DNA of 64,000 bases from Bradyrhizobium sp. 132. Its GTDB lineage: Bacteria > Pseudomonadota > Alphaproteobacteria > Rhizobiales > Xanthobacteraceae. Location: NCBI RefSeq assembly GCF_023074185.1, contig NZ_JADPKY010000126.1, forward strand, positions 248,001 through 312,000, written 5' to 3'. Of this stretch, positions 15,562 to 24,291 are shown piece after piece; the first letter of the stretch is position 1, and each line of letters starts with the position of its first letter. The notes below the pieces were generated by a model, which made no database searches, was not told where the DNA came from, and worked only from the letters and a program-made list of their open reading frames with translations. The translations under genes were made by a program, and so were the position numbers.

Positions 15562-16740
15562 CTATCTCTCCACGGCGAATGTCAGCCCGGCGTGCTCGAC
15601 CAGCCGCTTGATCAGCTTGTGCTGCATCGCTGCGCCCGGCGTCCAGAAGCCGGCGGCGACGTCTGTCGCGTCACGCAGCATGCAGATGGCGCATTCGGAG
15701 ATCATCTTCGAGGTCGAGCCGTAGCCGGGATCGCGGTCGCCGGTGACGCCGGCGCGAACCATGCGGCCATCGGGTGCGATCGCGATATAGAGCAGATCGA
15801 AGAGACCGTTTTCGCGCTCTTCCTTCGACGGCCCCTCGCCCGGCTTCGGTGCGTCGGGGCCGGTCTTGCCCGCATTGGCCGCCATCACGAGCTTGGCGTT
15901 GGCCTCGCCCTTCTCGCCGGGACCGGTCAGGACCATCTCGTCGTAGACGAACTCCTGGCCGTAGGGGAAGCCCATCAGCATGTTGGAGCGATGGACGTTG
16001 CGCGTGTTGATCAGCGCCATCGTGAACGGCGCGGCCCAGGATTGCAGGTCCTCCTCGAGCAGCGACCTGTTGCCCTTCGGCTGCTTCGGGCCGGTGAAAC
16101 CCGGTGTCAGCGCGAACGGATCGTTCAGGATCGTGATGAGGCTGATGTCTTTGGCAACCGCATCGAAGGTCGCCTTCGCGCTCGCCGCGGTGCCGCCCGA
16201 GAGCGTGCCGCGCATATCGCGCACGCGACCTTTCACGCGCGACGCCGGTGCGCCGAACATGCGCTTGGCCTCTTCCTGCACGAAGAACGCACCGAGCTCG
16301 AACGGCACGGAATCAAAGCCGCATGAAAATACGATGCGCGCGCCGCTCTCTTTTGCAGCCGCCTCGTACTTGTCGATCATCTGGCGCATCCAGATCGGTT
16401 CGCCGCAGAGATCGAAATAATCCGTGCCGGTGGCGACGCAGGCCGCGAGCAGTTCCTCGCCGTAGAGCTGATACGGACCGACCGTCGTGATCACCGACAT
16501 CGTCCGTTCCGCCATCGCCTTCAGCGAAGCCGCGTCGGACGCATCCGCGACAATCAGCAGCGTGTTCCCGGGCGCGCCGACCGCATCGCGTACCGATTTC
16601 AGCTTGCCAAGGCTACGGCCTGCCATCGCCCATTTGAGCGTCTTGTCGCTCTTGTAATGCTGGGTCAGATATTCGGCGACGAGCTGACCAGTGAAACCGG
16701 TCGCACCGTAGACGATGATGTCGAATTTCGCAGAGCTCAT
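15562..16740 (-). CDS. Saccharopine dehydrogenase-like / trans-acting enoyl reductase family oxidoreductase
   Basis: A 392-residue NAD(P)-dependent protein. The N-terminus is a Rossmann domain (FDIIVYGATGFTGQLVAEYL, with the GxxGxxG turn), followed by VGPYQLYGEELLAAC and GTDYFDLCGEPIWM, which are typical of the saccharopine dehydrogenase / mycobacterial trans-enoyl reductase group. The second half has a long linker and the GDRDPGYGSTSKMISECA segment. The natural substrate is unknown; mycobacterial relatives act on lipids, so a fatty-acyl or polyketide substrate is possible. It lies 9 bases downstream of the DUF169 gene and is probably co-transcribed with it. Confidence 0.82.
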   Translation of the reverse strand: MSSAKFDIIVYGATGFTGQLVAEYLTQHYKSDKTLKWAMAGRSLGKLKSVRDAVGAPGNTLLIVADASDAASLKAMAERTMSVITTVGPYQLYGEELLAACVATGTDYFDLCGEPIWMRQMIDKYEAAAKESGARIVFSCGFDSVPFELGAFFVQEEAKRMFGAPASRVKGRVRDMRGTLSGGTAASAKATFDAVAKDISLITILNDPFALTPGFTGPKQPKGNRSLLEEDLQSWAAPFTMALINTRNVHRSNMLMGFPYGQEFVYDEMVLTGPGEKGEANAKLVMAANAGKTGPDAPKPGEGPSKEERENGLFDLLYIAIAPDGRMVRAGVTGDRDPGYGSTSKMISECAICMLRDATDVAAGFWTPGAAMQHKLIKRLVEHAGLTFAVER

Positions 16741-16749
16741 GGTCGGCCT

Positions 16750-17532
16750 TTACTTCTTCGCGTAACTCACGCCCATGCCGGCACGGACGTCGCTTTGAAT
16801 ACCGTAGGGCGGGATCGGATAGCGCAGGCCGTTCTTGGCCAGCGCCTTCATGCCCAGAACCGCCTTGGCGAGATGTTCCGGCTTCAGTGCCATCAGCATC
16901 TCCTCGTCGGGCACGCCGCCATAGCGCCGTTCGGCATAGCATGGCAAGGACAGGCTGGGCTCACCGCTTTTGAGCGCCCGTCCCCAGGAATCCGCGCAAG
17001 CGGTCTCGCCGACCACACCCCATTCGAACTTCTTGTAGCCGGTATATTGCAGACCGTTGATCAGGATGATCATCTGTCCCGGCGTGGCGTAGACGAGGCA
17101 GATGTCGGGCGGATCGAGCCGGCCGCTGGCGAGCGGGCTGACCGCGAGCGCCTGGTACCGGCCGAACGGAACGACGTCCAGCGCCTCCTGGCGTTTGCGC
17201 GCGTCCTCTGCCGTGCCGTGCCAGACCCCGACATAGTTTTCGCCGGCGAGCCATTTCTCGTCCTGCGGTGCAAGGCCGATCACGGCGCGGCATTGCGCGC
17301 CGACGAGATCGTCGCCGGTAATGCCGACGGTCCAGCCGAGCCGCGAGGCCATGCTGACGATCTGGTCTGTGGTGTGAACCGCGTTCGGCCGCCGGATTTT
17401 CGGGATCGCCTCCATCTCCGCGGTACGCGCGAACAGCTTCATGCCGATCACCGTGGTCTTCAGCCGCAGCAGGCTGTTGAGATCGGCGACGAGGCCGGCA
17501 AGATCGATGCTGTCTGCACTCTGCTGTTGCAT
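16750..17532 (-). CDS. DUF169 domain protein
   Basis: A 260-residue protein matching the DUF169 (COG2043) layout: LNSLLRLKTTVIGMKLF at the start, then GDDLVGAQCRAVIGL, and a C-terminal core with GETACADSWGRALKSGEPSLSLPCYAERRYGGVPDEEM. Cys residues in AQC, ETACAD and LPCYAER are conserved in the family and might bind metal or a cofactor. Function is unknown. It is the first gene of a probable two-gene unit with the saccharopine-dehydrogenase-like gene, which suggests a shared substrate. Confidence 0.8.
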   Translation of the reverse strand: MQQQSADSIDLAGLVADLNSLLRLKTTVIGMKLFARTAEMEAIPKIRRPNAVHTTDQIVSMASRLGWTVGITGDDLVGAQCRAVIGLAPQDEKWLAGENYVGVWHGTAEDARKRQEALDVVPFGRYQALAVSPLASGRLDPPDICLVYATPGQMIILINGLQYTGYKKFEWGVVGETACADSWGRALKSGEPSLSLPCYAERRYGGVPDEEMLMALKPEHLAKAVLGMKALAKNGLRYPIPPYGIQSDVRAGMGVSYAKK

Positions 17533-17589
17533 GGCGTCCTCCCGGCCGGCGGTCGCGCGCCGGCGCTATTTATTGTTTCTTGAACGGTT

Positions 17590-18393
17590 CTAGTCCTTCG
17601 CCGGTCCCGGGAGCAACTCGCTAGTCCGGCCCATCAGGCGGTAGGCAACGAGCCCGATCCATTCGCGCACCGCCACTTCGGTCCTGGCAAGACCGTCGCC
17701 GCCGACATTGGTGAAAGAGAGGAGAGCGTCACGCCCGCCCATTCGCCAGTCCACGGGATAGGCTTCGACGTCAAATCCGGCCTTGCGGAAGATCCCCATC
17801 GCGCGTGGCATGTGAAAGGCCGACGTGACCAGGAGCCAGCGTTCGCCCGGCTTTGGCGATACCAATTGCCTCGTGAAGATCGCATTCTCCCAGGTGTTGC
17901 GGGAATCGCGATCGAGAATCAGGCGATCCTTCGCGATGCCGAGGCTTTCGAGGATCGGCGCGGAGTAGTCGGCCTCCCTGGAATCGGTTTCGACAAGATT
18001 CGCAGTGCCCCCGGTGAAGACGATGCGCGCATTGGGATAGCGGCGCGCGAGCCCGGCCGGCGCAAACAAGCGATCGGCCGCGTGCGAAACGACTGGCGTG
18101 CGATGCGCCGCCGACAGATCGGTGTCGATGGAGCCGCCAAGCACGATGATGCCGTCGGGCGCGCCGCGCGCCGGGTCCCATGCCGGAAACCGCGATTCCA
18201 ATGGATAGAGCAGCAGATTACCGAGCGGCGAGAACGCAGCCAGTGCCAGCAGCACCAGCGTGGTCACGGCGAGCTTGCGGCCGACCGCGGAAAAACGCGT
18301 CGCCATCAGCAGCAGCGACAGGATTCCCAGCTCGATCAGAAGATTGATCGGCAGCAGCGCGGTGCCGATGGTCTTGGAAAGAACGAAATACAG
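17590..18393 (-). CDS. YdcF/ElyC/SanA-type membrane protein (DUF218), probable CTG start
   Basis: The DUF218 domain is clear: DGIIVLGGSID, FAPAGLARRYPNARIVFTGGTANL, DRDSRNTWENAIF, and LLVTSAFHMPRAMGIFRKAGFDVEAYPVDWR. Family members have two N-terminal membrane segments. With the ATG at 18306 only the second (LAVTTLVLLALAAFSPL) is kept, but the same frame upstream encodes YFVLSKTIGTALLPINLLIE, a good match to the usual first segment. There is no ATG, GTG or TTG there. CTG at 18393, with GCGAGG just upstream, would give the expected 267 residues. Role: probably envelope or lipid-carrier homeostasis. If CTG is not used, the protein is a truncated 238-residue form. Confidence 0.75.
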   Translation of the reverse strand: MYFVLSKTIGTALLPINLLIELGILSLLLMATRFSAVGRKLAVTTLVLLALAAFSPLGNLLLYPLESRFPAWDPARGAPDGIIVLGGSIDTDLSAAHRTPVVSHAADRLFAPAGLARRYPNARIVFTGGTANLVETDSREADYSAPILESLGIAKDRLILDRDSRNTWENAIFTRQLVSPKPGERWLLVTSAFHMPRAMGIFRKAGFDVEAYPVDWRMGGRDALLSFTNVGGDGLARTEVAVREWIGLVAYRLMGRTSELLPGPAKD

Positions 18394-18421
18394 GGGAGCC
18401 TCGCTGGGATGATCGTGCCAT

Positions 18422-18500
18422 GTGCGGGCTTGACCAGCCCGTCCATCTTCAGAAATCTTCTTGAAAGAGGATCGATCACCCGGTCAAGCCCGGGCTCGAT
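18422..18500. repeat. Palindromic repeat, family D
   Basis: An inverted repeat with 10-bp perfect arms GGGCTTGACC (18426-18435) and GGTCAAGCCC (18482-18491), separated by about 46 bases. It lies just upstream of the proposed ydcF-like start and 22 bases before the start of the divergent formamidase-like gene. Confidence 0.7.
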
Positions 18501-18521
18501 GAAACCGGACGGACAAGCCAC

Positions 18522-19463
18522 ATGACCCATCACCACCTGCATTCCAGCCCCGAAACCTGCCATTGGGGCTTCTTCGAAGCTGCGCTCAAGCCCGTCCTTA
18601 CCATCGCGAGCGGTGACGAGGTGACGGTCGACACCATCAGCGGCGGCCCTGACATGCTGCCCGACCGCAGCAAGTTTCACATCCCGCCCGAGATGTTCGA
18701 GGTTCATGCCAAAAACGAGCGCATGCTCCCCGGCCATATCCTCACCGGCCCGATCGCGGTCGAAGGGGCCGAGCCCGGTGACGTGCTCGCGGTCGAAATC
18801 CTCGACGTCCAGCTCCGCCAGGATTGGGGCTGGAACATGATCAAGCCGCTGTCCGGCACCCTGCCCGACGATTTCCACGAGACTCGCATCCTGAACATCC
18901 CGCTCGACCGGTCGCGGATGGTCGGCCGCATGCCGTGGGGGCTCGACCTGCCGCTCAAGCCGTTCTTCGGCGTGATGGGCGTTTCGCCGCCGCCGGCCTG
19001 GGGCCGCATCTCCTCGCTCGTTCCACGCGCCATGGGCGGCAATCTCGACAACAAGGAGCTTGGCGCCGGTGCGACACTCTATCTGCCGGTATTCGTTCCC
19101 GGCGCGCTGTTCTCCTGCGGCGACGGCCATGCCGTGCAGGGCGACGGCGAGGTCTGCGTCACCGCTATCGAGACCGCACTCCAGGGCCGCTTCCGCCTGA
19201 CGCTGCGCAAGGACCTCAGGCTCGATTATCCCCGCGGCGAGACGGCGACGCACTACATGACCATGGCGATGGACCCCGATCTCGACCAGTGCGTGGTGCG
19301 GGCGCTGCGCGACATGATCGTGTTGCTCGGCGAGAAGCGAAACCTGTCGCGCGAGGACGCCTATACGCTGTGCAGCCTGGCGGCCGATCTGCGGGTGACC
19401 CAGACCGTCAACGGCTGCAAGGGCATCCATTGCATGATCGAAAAGGCGATCGTGCACGGCTGA
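18522..19463 (+). CDS. Acetamidase/formamidase family protein
   Basis: A 313-residue FmdA/AmdA family hydrolase expected to release ammonia from short amides. Family elements are present: HWGFFEAALKPVLTIASGDEVTVDTISGG near the N-terminus, LPGHILTGPIAVEGAEPGDVLAVEI, FFGVMGVSPP, GGNLDNKELGAGATLYLPVFVPGALFSCGDGHAVQGDGEV and the C-terminal AADLRVTQTVNGCKGIH. The GDGHAxQGDGE loop carries likely metal or catalytic residues. The length matches the short bacterial form. It is divergent from ydcF, with a palindromic repeat between the genes, and monocistronic as far as can be seen. Confidence 0.88.
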   Translation: MTHHHLHSSPETCHWGFFEAALKPVLTIASGDEVTVDTISGGPDMLPDRSKFHIPPEMFEVHAKNERMLPGHILTGPIAVEGAEPGDVLAVEILDVQLRQDWGWNMIKPLSGTLPDDFHETRILNIPLDRSRMVGRMPWGLDLPLKPFFGVMGVSPPPAWGRISSLVPRAMGGNLDNKELGAGATLYLPVFVPGALFSCGDGHAVQGDGEVCVTAIETALQGRFRLTLRKDLRLDYPRGETATHYMTMAMDPDLDQCVVRALRDMIVLLGEKRNLSREDAYTLCSLAADLRVTQTVNGCKGIHCMIEKAIVHG

Positions 19464-19662
19464 TCCGGCCCGCCCTTTCTGACCCATCGACGCCACACCG
19501 CCGCCAGGCCTCTCGCGCGGCGCGCCGCGCCATGCCGAACTTCCCCAGCGATTCCAATGGGCTGACGCATCGGCCGAAGCCGGATTTGACTTCCGCCTCC
19601 AAATCTAAATAGACTCTTAATCGTTACTTTTATGTACCCGCGTATGAGGCTAGCGTTTAGGC

Positions 19663-19860
19663 ATGGCCACCGAAAAAGCCGAGACTGACCGCATTCCCGT
19701 AACCTTGGCGCTCTCGACCATCACCTATCTGGAGAAGCTGGTGAGACAGGGCACCCACGGCACCAGCGTTCCCGGCGTCGCACGTACCTTGATCGAGGAA
19801 GGCATCCGTCTCGCCATCAAGGACGGGCTTTTGTCGATTCGCGACAATGGCAGGACGTGA
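19663..19860 (+). CDS. Small hypothetical protein (65 aa)
   Basis: A 65-residue soluble protein beginning MATEKAETDRIPVTLALSTITYLEKLVRQGTHG. The pattern of a short strand (IPVTLAL), a helix (TITYLEKLVRQG), a turn (GTSVPGVA) and a second helix (RTLIEEGIRLAIKDG) resembles a ribbon-helix-helix DNA-binding unit. I do not recognise a family and offer this only as a fold guess. The 5' flank from 19605 is AT-rich and could hold its promoter. gcrA follows 72 bases downstream on the same strand. Confidence 0.6.
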   Translation: MATEKAETDRIPVTLALSTITYLEKLVRQGTHGTSVPGVARTLIEEGIRLAIKDGLLSIRDNGRT

Positions 19861-19932
19861 GCGCGCGCCGGGCGTGAGGCGGACGGATATCGAGAGGCGG
19901 ATGGCCGACATCTGCAACCTGGGACCGCTACA

Positions 19933-20424
19933 ATGCCTGTTCTCTCACCGACTTCTTCACAGACCTGGACCGACGAACGAATCGAACTTCTGAAGCTGCA
20001 CTTCGAGGCCGGCCTCTCCTGCCGCGAGATCGCCGCCGACATCGGCGTCAGCCGCAACGCCGTGATCGGCAAGCTGTCCCGCCTGAATCTGACCCGCGGC
20101 CGGACTATCGACGACCGCAAGATTCAGAACAGGGGCACCGCGCCGCCGCGCGCGCCGCGGACCGTGCCGCGGCTGCAATACGAGATGCTCGCCACGATCT
20201 ATGGCGAGACCGGCGCGCCCGTAGTCACCGGCCCGATCGACGATGCCAATCGCTGCTCGCTGCTGGAGCTTGCCGAGAACCGCTGCCGCTGGCCGATCTC
20301 CACGCCTGGCGCAGACGATTTCTGCTTCTGCGGTAACTCCGCATCCGACGGCCAGTCCTATTGCGCCGGCCACAGCCGCCTCGCCTACCGGCCAAACTCC
20401 CGGGCGCGCGTGATGCGCGGCTGA
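19933..20424 (+). CDS. gcrA: GcrA cell cycle regulator
   Basis: A 163-residue GcrA, the sigma70-associated activator of methylated promoters in the alphaproteobacterial cell cycle. The N-terminal helix-turn-helix is WTDERIELLKLHFEAGLSC and REIAADIGVSRNAVIGKLSRL, a near-perfect match to the DNA-binding domain. A basic Pro-rich linker follows. The C-terminal RNA-polymerase-binding domain contains CRWPISTPGADDFCFCGN and YCAGHSRLAY, with four Cys. Length is a little under the Caulobacter protein. A GC-rich hairpin at 20444-20473 probably ends the transcript. Confidence 0.95.
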   Translation: MPVLSPTSSQTWTDERIELLKLHFEAGLSCREIAADIGVSRNAVIGKLSRLNLTRGRTIDDRKIQNRGTAPPRAPRTVPRLQYEMLATIYGETGAPVVTGPIDDANRCSLLELAENRCRWPISTPGADDFCFCGNSASDGQSYCAGHSRLAYRPNSRARVMRG

Positions 20425-20443
20425 GCCGTGTCCCAAAAACGAA

Positions 20444-20473
20444 AAACCTCCGGCAGGGCATTGCCGGAGGTTT
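20444..20473. terminator. Hairpin terminator after gcrA
   Basis: A twelve-base perfect stem: AAACCTCCGGCA pairs with TGCCGGAGGTTT around loop GGGCAT. T-runs are short on the plus strand and longer on the minus strand. It lies 20 bases after the gcrA stop. Confidence 0.75.
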
Positions 20474-20639
20474 CTGGAGGCTTAGCATCACGCCAAGAGC
20501 CGCAACTTTCGTAAATCGGCTGCAAGCCATATAGCTTAGTAACTCAGGTAAGTAAATAAATTTGGGGCCGGTCGAATCGCATGGCTCGTCTTCGTCGTCC
20601 GCACGGGCCGTCGGATTTTCCGAAAGCCATCTCGTAAAA

Positions 20640-20665
20640 AGCCCCGGCGGTTTCCCGCCGGGGCT
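20640..20665 (-). terminator. Rho-independent terminator of the porin gene
   Basis: On the minus strand GCCCCGGCGG pairs with CCGCCGGGGC around a 4-base loop and is followed by five T. It lies about 25 bases after the porin stop codon. Confidence 0.85.
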
Positions 20666-20688
20666 AGTTCAGATCCGAAGACCTTAGC

Positions 20689-22218
20689 TTACCAGTTGCG
20701 CTGGGCGCGCAGCAGCAGGCTGTAGGTGTCCTGGTCCTTCAGTTCGTATGCAGCCGCCGGCTTGGCAACGCTTGCCAGCGTCGGCGCCGTGATCGTTCCC
20801 GAGTACTTCTGGTCGAGGTGGCTGTAGACGAAGTCAGCCGAGAAGGTCAGGTTCTTGACCGGCGTCCAGCGGGTGATGACGCCGATCTGGCCAATGTTGA
20901 AGTCCGGGTTGCAGGTACCGGTCAGCGAAGCAAACGCAGCGCTTCCGCAGATCAGGCCCTTGGCCGTGCCGCTGTAGTTGACCGCAGCCCACGCACCATA
21001 GAGCGCCGAGTTCCAGTACGGGTTCCAATTGTGGGTGTAGGCACCACGGAAGCCGTAGGTCTTGGTCAGCTCGAGGCCGCCGCCGGCACCGAACACCGCA
21101 TCAGACACGCCGGCGAAGCCGATGCTCTGATACGCGGAGCTCGAGCTGCCGAACATCGAGTAGCTGGTCGCTGCCAGCTCCTGGAAGTTGTAGCGGCTCG
21201 CGCCATCGGTATAGACGCCCGAAATGTTGATCTGGTCGCCCGCGCCCGTTGGAATGTTCTTGATCGACAGTGCGAGTTGGACCGCCCAGCCCCATTTGTC
21301 CTCGGGGTGACCGGTGGCTTCGGTTGCGCCGTAGTAGCCGACATGGTTGTCGTGTGCGGCAACCGATGCTTGGAACAGGCCCCAGGCCTGATCGACGCGG
21401 ACCATGCCAACGATGTCGGGCGCAGTGGTGCCACCGAGATCGTTCGCGCCATAAGCTCCGCCGAGAACGCCGGCCGTGGACATCGCGGCTGTGTTCCAGA
21501 CGTTGGTCTGGAAGGCCAGCGACTGGTCCTGCGCCGAGATCGACGCCGTCACGCCCTGACCGAAATCGGCAGTGTAGGTGAACTGATTGACACCGTTGGT
21601 GGTGCCGCTGCCGCCGACGAGCTGGTCGAAGTTGTTGCCGGGATAGTTGATCCAGGGCGCGTCGAACTGCGACACGGACTTACCCATGGTGAAGCCGGCG
21701 AACTGGATGAAGGCGTAGTAGACGCCGAGCGAACCGCCCGAGATCGTGCCTGAACTTGCGTTGTTCGGCGCAGACACACCGGTACTTCCGAGTTGCGAGT
21801 AAACGGTCGCACCCGGCGTCGTGCCGCTTCCCGTATAAATGTCAGTCGTCCAGGTGAACACCGCATCAAAATAGGTACGAACCACGCCGTACTCGGTCGC
21901 GGTACGCGTATCGATGTTGAGGTCCTCGCGAGCGCGAGTCGAGTAGTAGTTCGCCAGACGGTTGTTCGCAGCGGCAACACTGCTATACGCACCGCTGTAG
22001 TTGCCTCCAGCATTGAGCGCAACTTCAGCACGCAGGTAGCCGCCGAGCTTGATGCAGGTATCGCTGCCCGGGATATAGTAGAAGCCCGCGCCGTACAGCG
22101 TGCAGATCTTCACGTACTCGACCGCCTTGGCCTTGACCGGAAGATCAGCCGCCTGAGCTCCACCGACGGCGATCAGACCCGCCGCAGTGCCGAGCAAAAG
22201 GCTCTTCACCATTTTCAT
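20689..22218 (-). CDS. Outer-membrane porin (Porin_2 family)
   Basis: A 509-residue outer-membrane beta-barrel general porin. The signal peptide MKMVKSLLLGTAAGLIAVGGAQA is followed by ADLPVKAKAVEYVKICTLYGAGFYYIPGSDTCIKLGGYLR, the standard N-terminus of Bradyrhizobium/Rhizobium porins, with two Cys that probably form a disulfide. The rest alternates short aromatic strands with Gly/Ser/Asn loops and ends with QRNW, the terminal aromatic residue used by the BAM complex. TTGGAGGTTTTAA before the ATG is a strong ribosome binding site. A terminator follows at 20640-20665. Such porins allow diffusion of small hydrophilic solutes. Confidence 0.93.
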   Translation of the reverse strand: MKMVKSLLLGTAAGLIAVGGAQAADLPVKAKAVEYVKICTLYGAGFYYIPGSDTCIKLGGYLRAEVALNAGGNYSGAYSSVAAANNRLANYYSTRAREDLNIDTRTATEYGVVRTYFDAVFTWTTDIYTGSGTTPGATVYSQLGSTGVSAPNNASSGTISGGSLGVYYAFIQFAGFTMGKSVSQFDAPWINYPGNNFDQLVGGSGTTNGVNQFTYTADFGQGVTASISAQDQSLAFQTNVWNTAAMSTAGVLGGAYGANDLGGTTAPDIVGMVRVDQAWGLFQASVAAHDNHVGYYGATEATGHPEDKWGWAVQLALSIKNIPTGAGDQINISGVYTDGASRYNFQELAATSYSMFGSSSSAYQSIGFAGVSDAVFGAGGGLELTKTYGFRGAYTHNWNPYWNSALYGAWAAVNYSGTAKGLICGSAAFASLTGTCNPDFNIGQIGVITRWTPVKNLTFSADFVYSHLDQKYSGTITAPTLASVAKPAAAYELKDQDTYSLLLRAQRNW

Positions 22219-22622
22219 TTAAAACCTCCAAGTTGCTCATTTTACGGAGACTGGACCGTGAGGCCCCCCAGATCCCCGTCTCTAAATCCGCTCGGCCGCT
22301 TCGCGCTTTCGGACACACCCGCTTTCGACGCGAGGGACGTGAGCGGACCACCTGCAACGGGACGATCGAGTACCCCCACCGTCACGGATCAATATGCATC
22401 CGCTGTTCCCTAATCAAAATAGTTTATTTAGTCAGCCTTATGGGTTTCATTAAACCTGTGCCCCGCGCGCAACACCCGGGAGGAACGATTCAGCTGAGCA
22501 GATCATGTTTGTAGTTTTAGTGACAAAATCACCCTGCTCTGCACTTGCGTCAGAGCAGGCTTGCGTGGACTATCAGTTGCAGGACACCCGCCGCAAAGAA
22601 ATCAGATCACGGGAGTGACGCT
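22219..22622. other. Intergenic region between divergent porin and marR genes
   Basis: A 404-base gap. It should hold the porin promoter (minus strand) and the promoter of the MarR gene. An AT-rich core spans about 22401-22460 and contains the motif at 22417-22435. No credible gene was found. Confidence 0.6.
22417..22435 (+). promoter_or_regulatory. Candidate regulator-binding motif shared with 24292-24306
   Basis: AAATAGTTTATTTAGTCAG. The same motif without the TTTA insert, AAATAGTTTAGTCAG, occurs on the minus strand at 24292-24306 upstream of the alpha/beta hydrolase. The MarR gene at 22623 lies between the two sites and is the obvious candidate regulator. Confidence 0.4.
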
Positions 22623-23129
22623 GTGTCAGCCACGAGGAAAGAAGGGGCGCGCCTCCGCTCCATCGGCAATCTGGATATCATCAAGCGCTTCACCTGGGAG
22701 ATATCGTCGATCAACATGTACCTGGAGGAGCTGCGTCAGTTCTGGGCGAGAACGCTCGGCATCAGCGGCCCGCAATGGCTGATCCTGATGGCGATCTCCG
22801 ACCTCGACAAGGACGACGGGATTCCGGTCAACGTCGTCTCCAAGCTCCTCCACGTCGATCCCTCGTTCGTCACCACCCAGTCCAAGCTGCTCGAGAAGAA
22901 GGGCCTGTTGCGCCGTCGCCCCTCGCCGACCGACGCAAGGGTGGTCCGGCTGTCCCTGACCGAGAAGACGCAGAAGCACCTGGCGAGCCTCGACGAGCAG
23001 TACAAGACGATCAAGGAATTCGTCTTCCAGGAGTTCAACGAGAAAGAACTGACGGCATTCACCACCAAGCTCGCGATGCTGAAAACCCGTCTCGAAAAGG
23101 CCTGCGTCCGCCTGACCCTCGACTTCTGA
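22623..23129 (+). CDS. MarR family transcriptional regulator
   Basis: A 168-residue winged-helix protein: FTWEISSINMYLEELRQFWART (dimer helix), LGISGPQWLILMAISDL, IPVNVVSKLLHVDPSFVTTQSKLLEKKGLLRRRPSPTDARVVRLSLTEKT (recognition helix and wing). GTG at 22623 is chosen: GGGAG lies about 7 bases upstream and the region before it shows no protein-like pattern. The gene converges on the alpha/beta hydrolase at 23144, with 14 bases between the stops. Similar 15-19 base motifs flank both genes, so the two may form one regulatory unit. The ligand is unknown. Confidence 0.85.
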   Translation: MSATRKEGARLRSIGNLDIIKRFTWEISSINMYLEELRQFWARTLGISGPQWLILMAISDLDKDDGIPVNVVSKLLHVDPSFVTTQSKLLEKKGLLRRRPSPTDARVVRLSLTEKTQKHLASLDEQYKTIKEFVFQEFNEKELTAFTTKLAMLKTRLEKACVRLTLDF

Positions 23130-23143
23130 CGCAGCGGCCGCTG

Positions 23144-24256
23144 CTAGATGCGCCCGGCGGCCCCGAGCCGCGATTCGAGCCAGTCGAAGATGTATTCATT
23201 GGCAAGGCTAGGATTGTCCGCATGGGCCTGCGCCGCGCCGGTTTCGGTCGCGGTGAACACCTTCAGCATCACATCCGAGCTACCGAGCCGGGACGTCCGT
23301 ACGATCTGACGCGCCCGATCGGCCTTGAGCCAGCCGTCCTCGCCCAGCGTGATCAGCACCGGACAGTCGGCGCTGGACGCCATCAGCGGAGCATGGGGCA
23401 CCGGGACGATGCTGACGTCGCTCATGGCGAACCGGCTGGCAAAGAAGGCCCGCTCGTGCAGATCCCACAGTCCGCCGTCGCAGACGGCGGCGGCAAGCCG
23501 CGGCTCCTGCAACACCGCGCGCGCCACGAAGGAAGAGCCCCAGCCATCGGCGACGATCGCGACGCGATCGAAATCGACGTCGCTGCACGTCTCCAGATAG
23601 TCCATGACGCACGGAATCGAACTCTCGAGATCCCGGCGCCGCAACAGCGCGTCGAGATAATCGTCGCGCTGGTCGCCAAAGAGATCCAGCGCCAGCAACG
23701 AGAATCCGCGCTCGCGCGCATGCGGCGCGAGCTTGAACAGGAACTCCTCCTTGCGGTGGCCGGGCTCGCCGATGCAGATCACGGTCGGGGCACGCACTCT
23801 TCCCGACGGCGCGGGCAGAAAATAGCCCTGCAACGAATGTCCGTCGAGCCAGGGGATCGTCACGACTTCCCCGGCCGGGTCGCGCGCCGCGAGGGAGCGG
23901 CGGGCGCAATCCTGCATCGCGAGCACCGCGACCCAGCGGCGCTCGTCGGCCTGATCGAGCGGCATTGCGGCCGCACTGTAGTAATTCATGGCGCGCAGCC
24001 AGTTGCGCTGTGCGGTCGCCCTGTGACCTTCGGCGAACGCGGCCTCGGCGCGATGCCGATTGGCCTGCGCCAGCTTCTTCCACTCGCGATGCCAGGACTG
24101 GTCTTCGCCCCGCTTCAGCCGCCGCGCGATCATCAGGCATTCCGCGATCGTGGCGCCGCCCTCCTGGGCCGCGGTGAGGAGCCGCGTGAATTCAGCGGAG
24201 ATGTCCTCTCGCTCCGGGCAAAGGATCCAGTCGTCGGAGAGACATGCGGGTATCAT
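23144..24256 (-). CDS. Alpha/beta hydrolase-fold protein (FrsA / DHPON-hydrolase-like) without nucleophile Ser
   Basis: A 370-residue protein with a helical N-terminal half (about 1-125) and an alpha/beta-hydrolase C-terminal half, as in FrsA and 2,6-dihydroxypseudooxynicotine hydrolase. Landmarks are PTVICIGEPGHRKEEF, RGFSLLALDLFGDQR, RVAIVADGWGSSFVARAVL, CPVLITLGEDGW and AQAHADNPSLANEYIFDWL. The strand-turn that should carry the nucleophile (G-x-S-x-G) reads ADGWGS, so the Ser position is Gly. The catalytic Asp and His regions look present. Either a neighbouring Ser is used or the protein is not a serine hydrolase. It converges on the MarR gene. Confidence 0.75.
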   Translation of the reverse strand: MIPACLSDDWILCPEREDISAEFTRLLTAAQEGGATIAECLMIARRLKRGEDQSWHREWKKLAQANRHRAEAAFAEGHRATAQRNWLRAMNYYSAAAMPLDQADERRWVAVLAMQDCARRSLAARDPAGEVVTIPWLDGHSLQGYFLPAPSGRVRAPTVICIGEPGHRKEEFLFKLAPHARERGFSLLALDLFGDQRDDYLDALLRRRDLESSIPCVMDYLETCSDVDFDRVAIVADGWGSSFVARAVLQEPRLAAAVCDGGLWDLHERAFFASRFAMSDVSIVPVPHAPLMASSADCPVLITLGEDGWLKADRARQIVRTSRLGSSDVMLKVFTATETGAAQAHADNPSLANEYIFDWLESRLGAAGRI

Positions 24257-24291
24257 CGGGAGCTACGCTCTGGTCATCGCCTTACACATCA

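Noticed and set aside
20444..20665. Two hairpins close together, first considered as a small RNA
   Set aside because: Each is explained as a terminator of gcrA or the porin; no promoter-like sequence between them was convincing.
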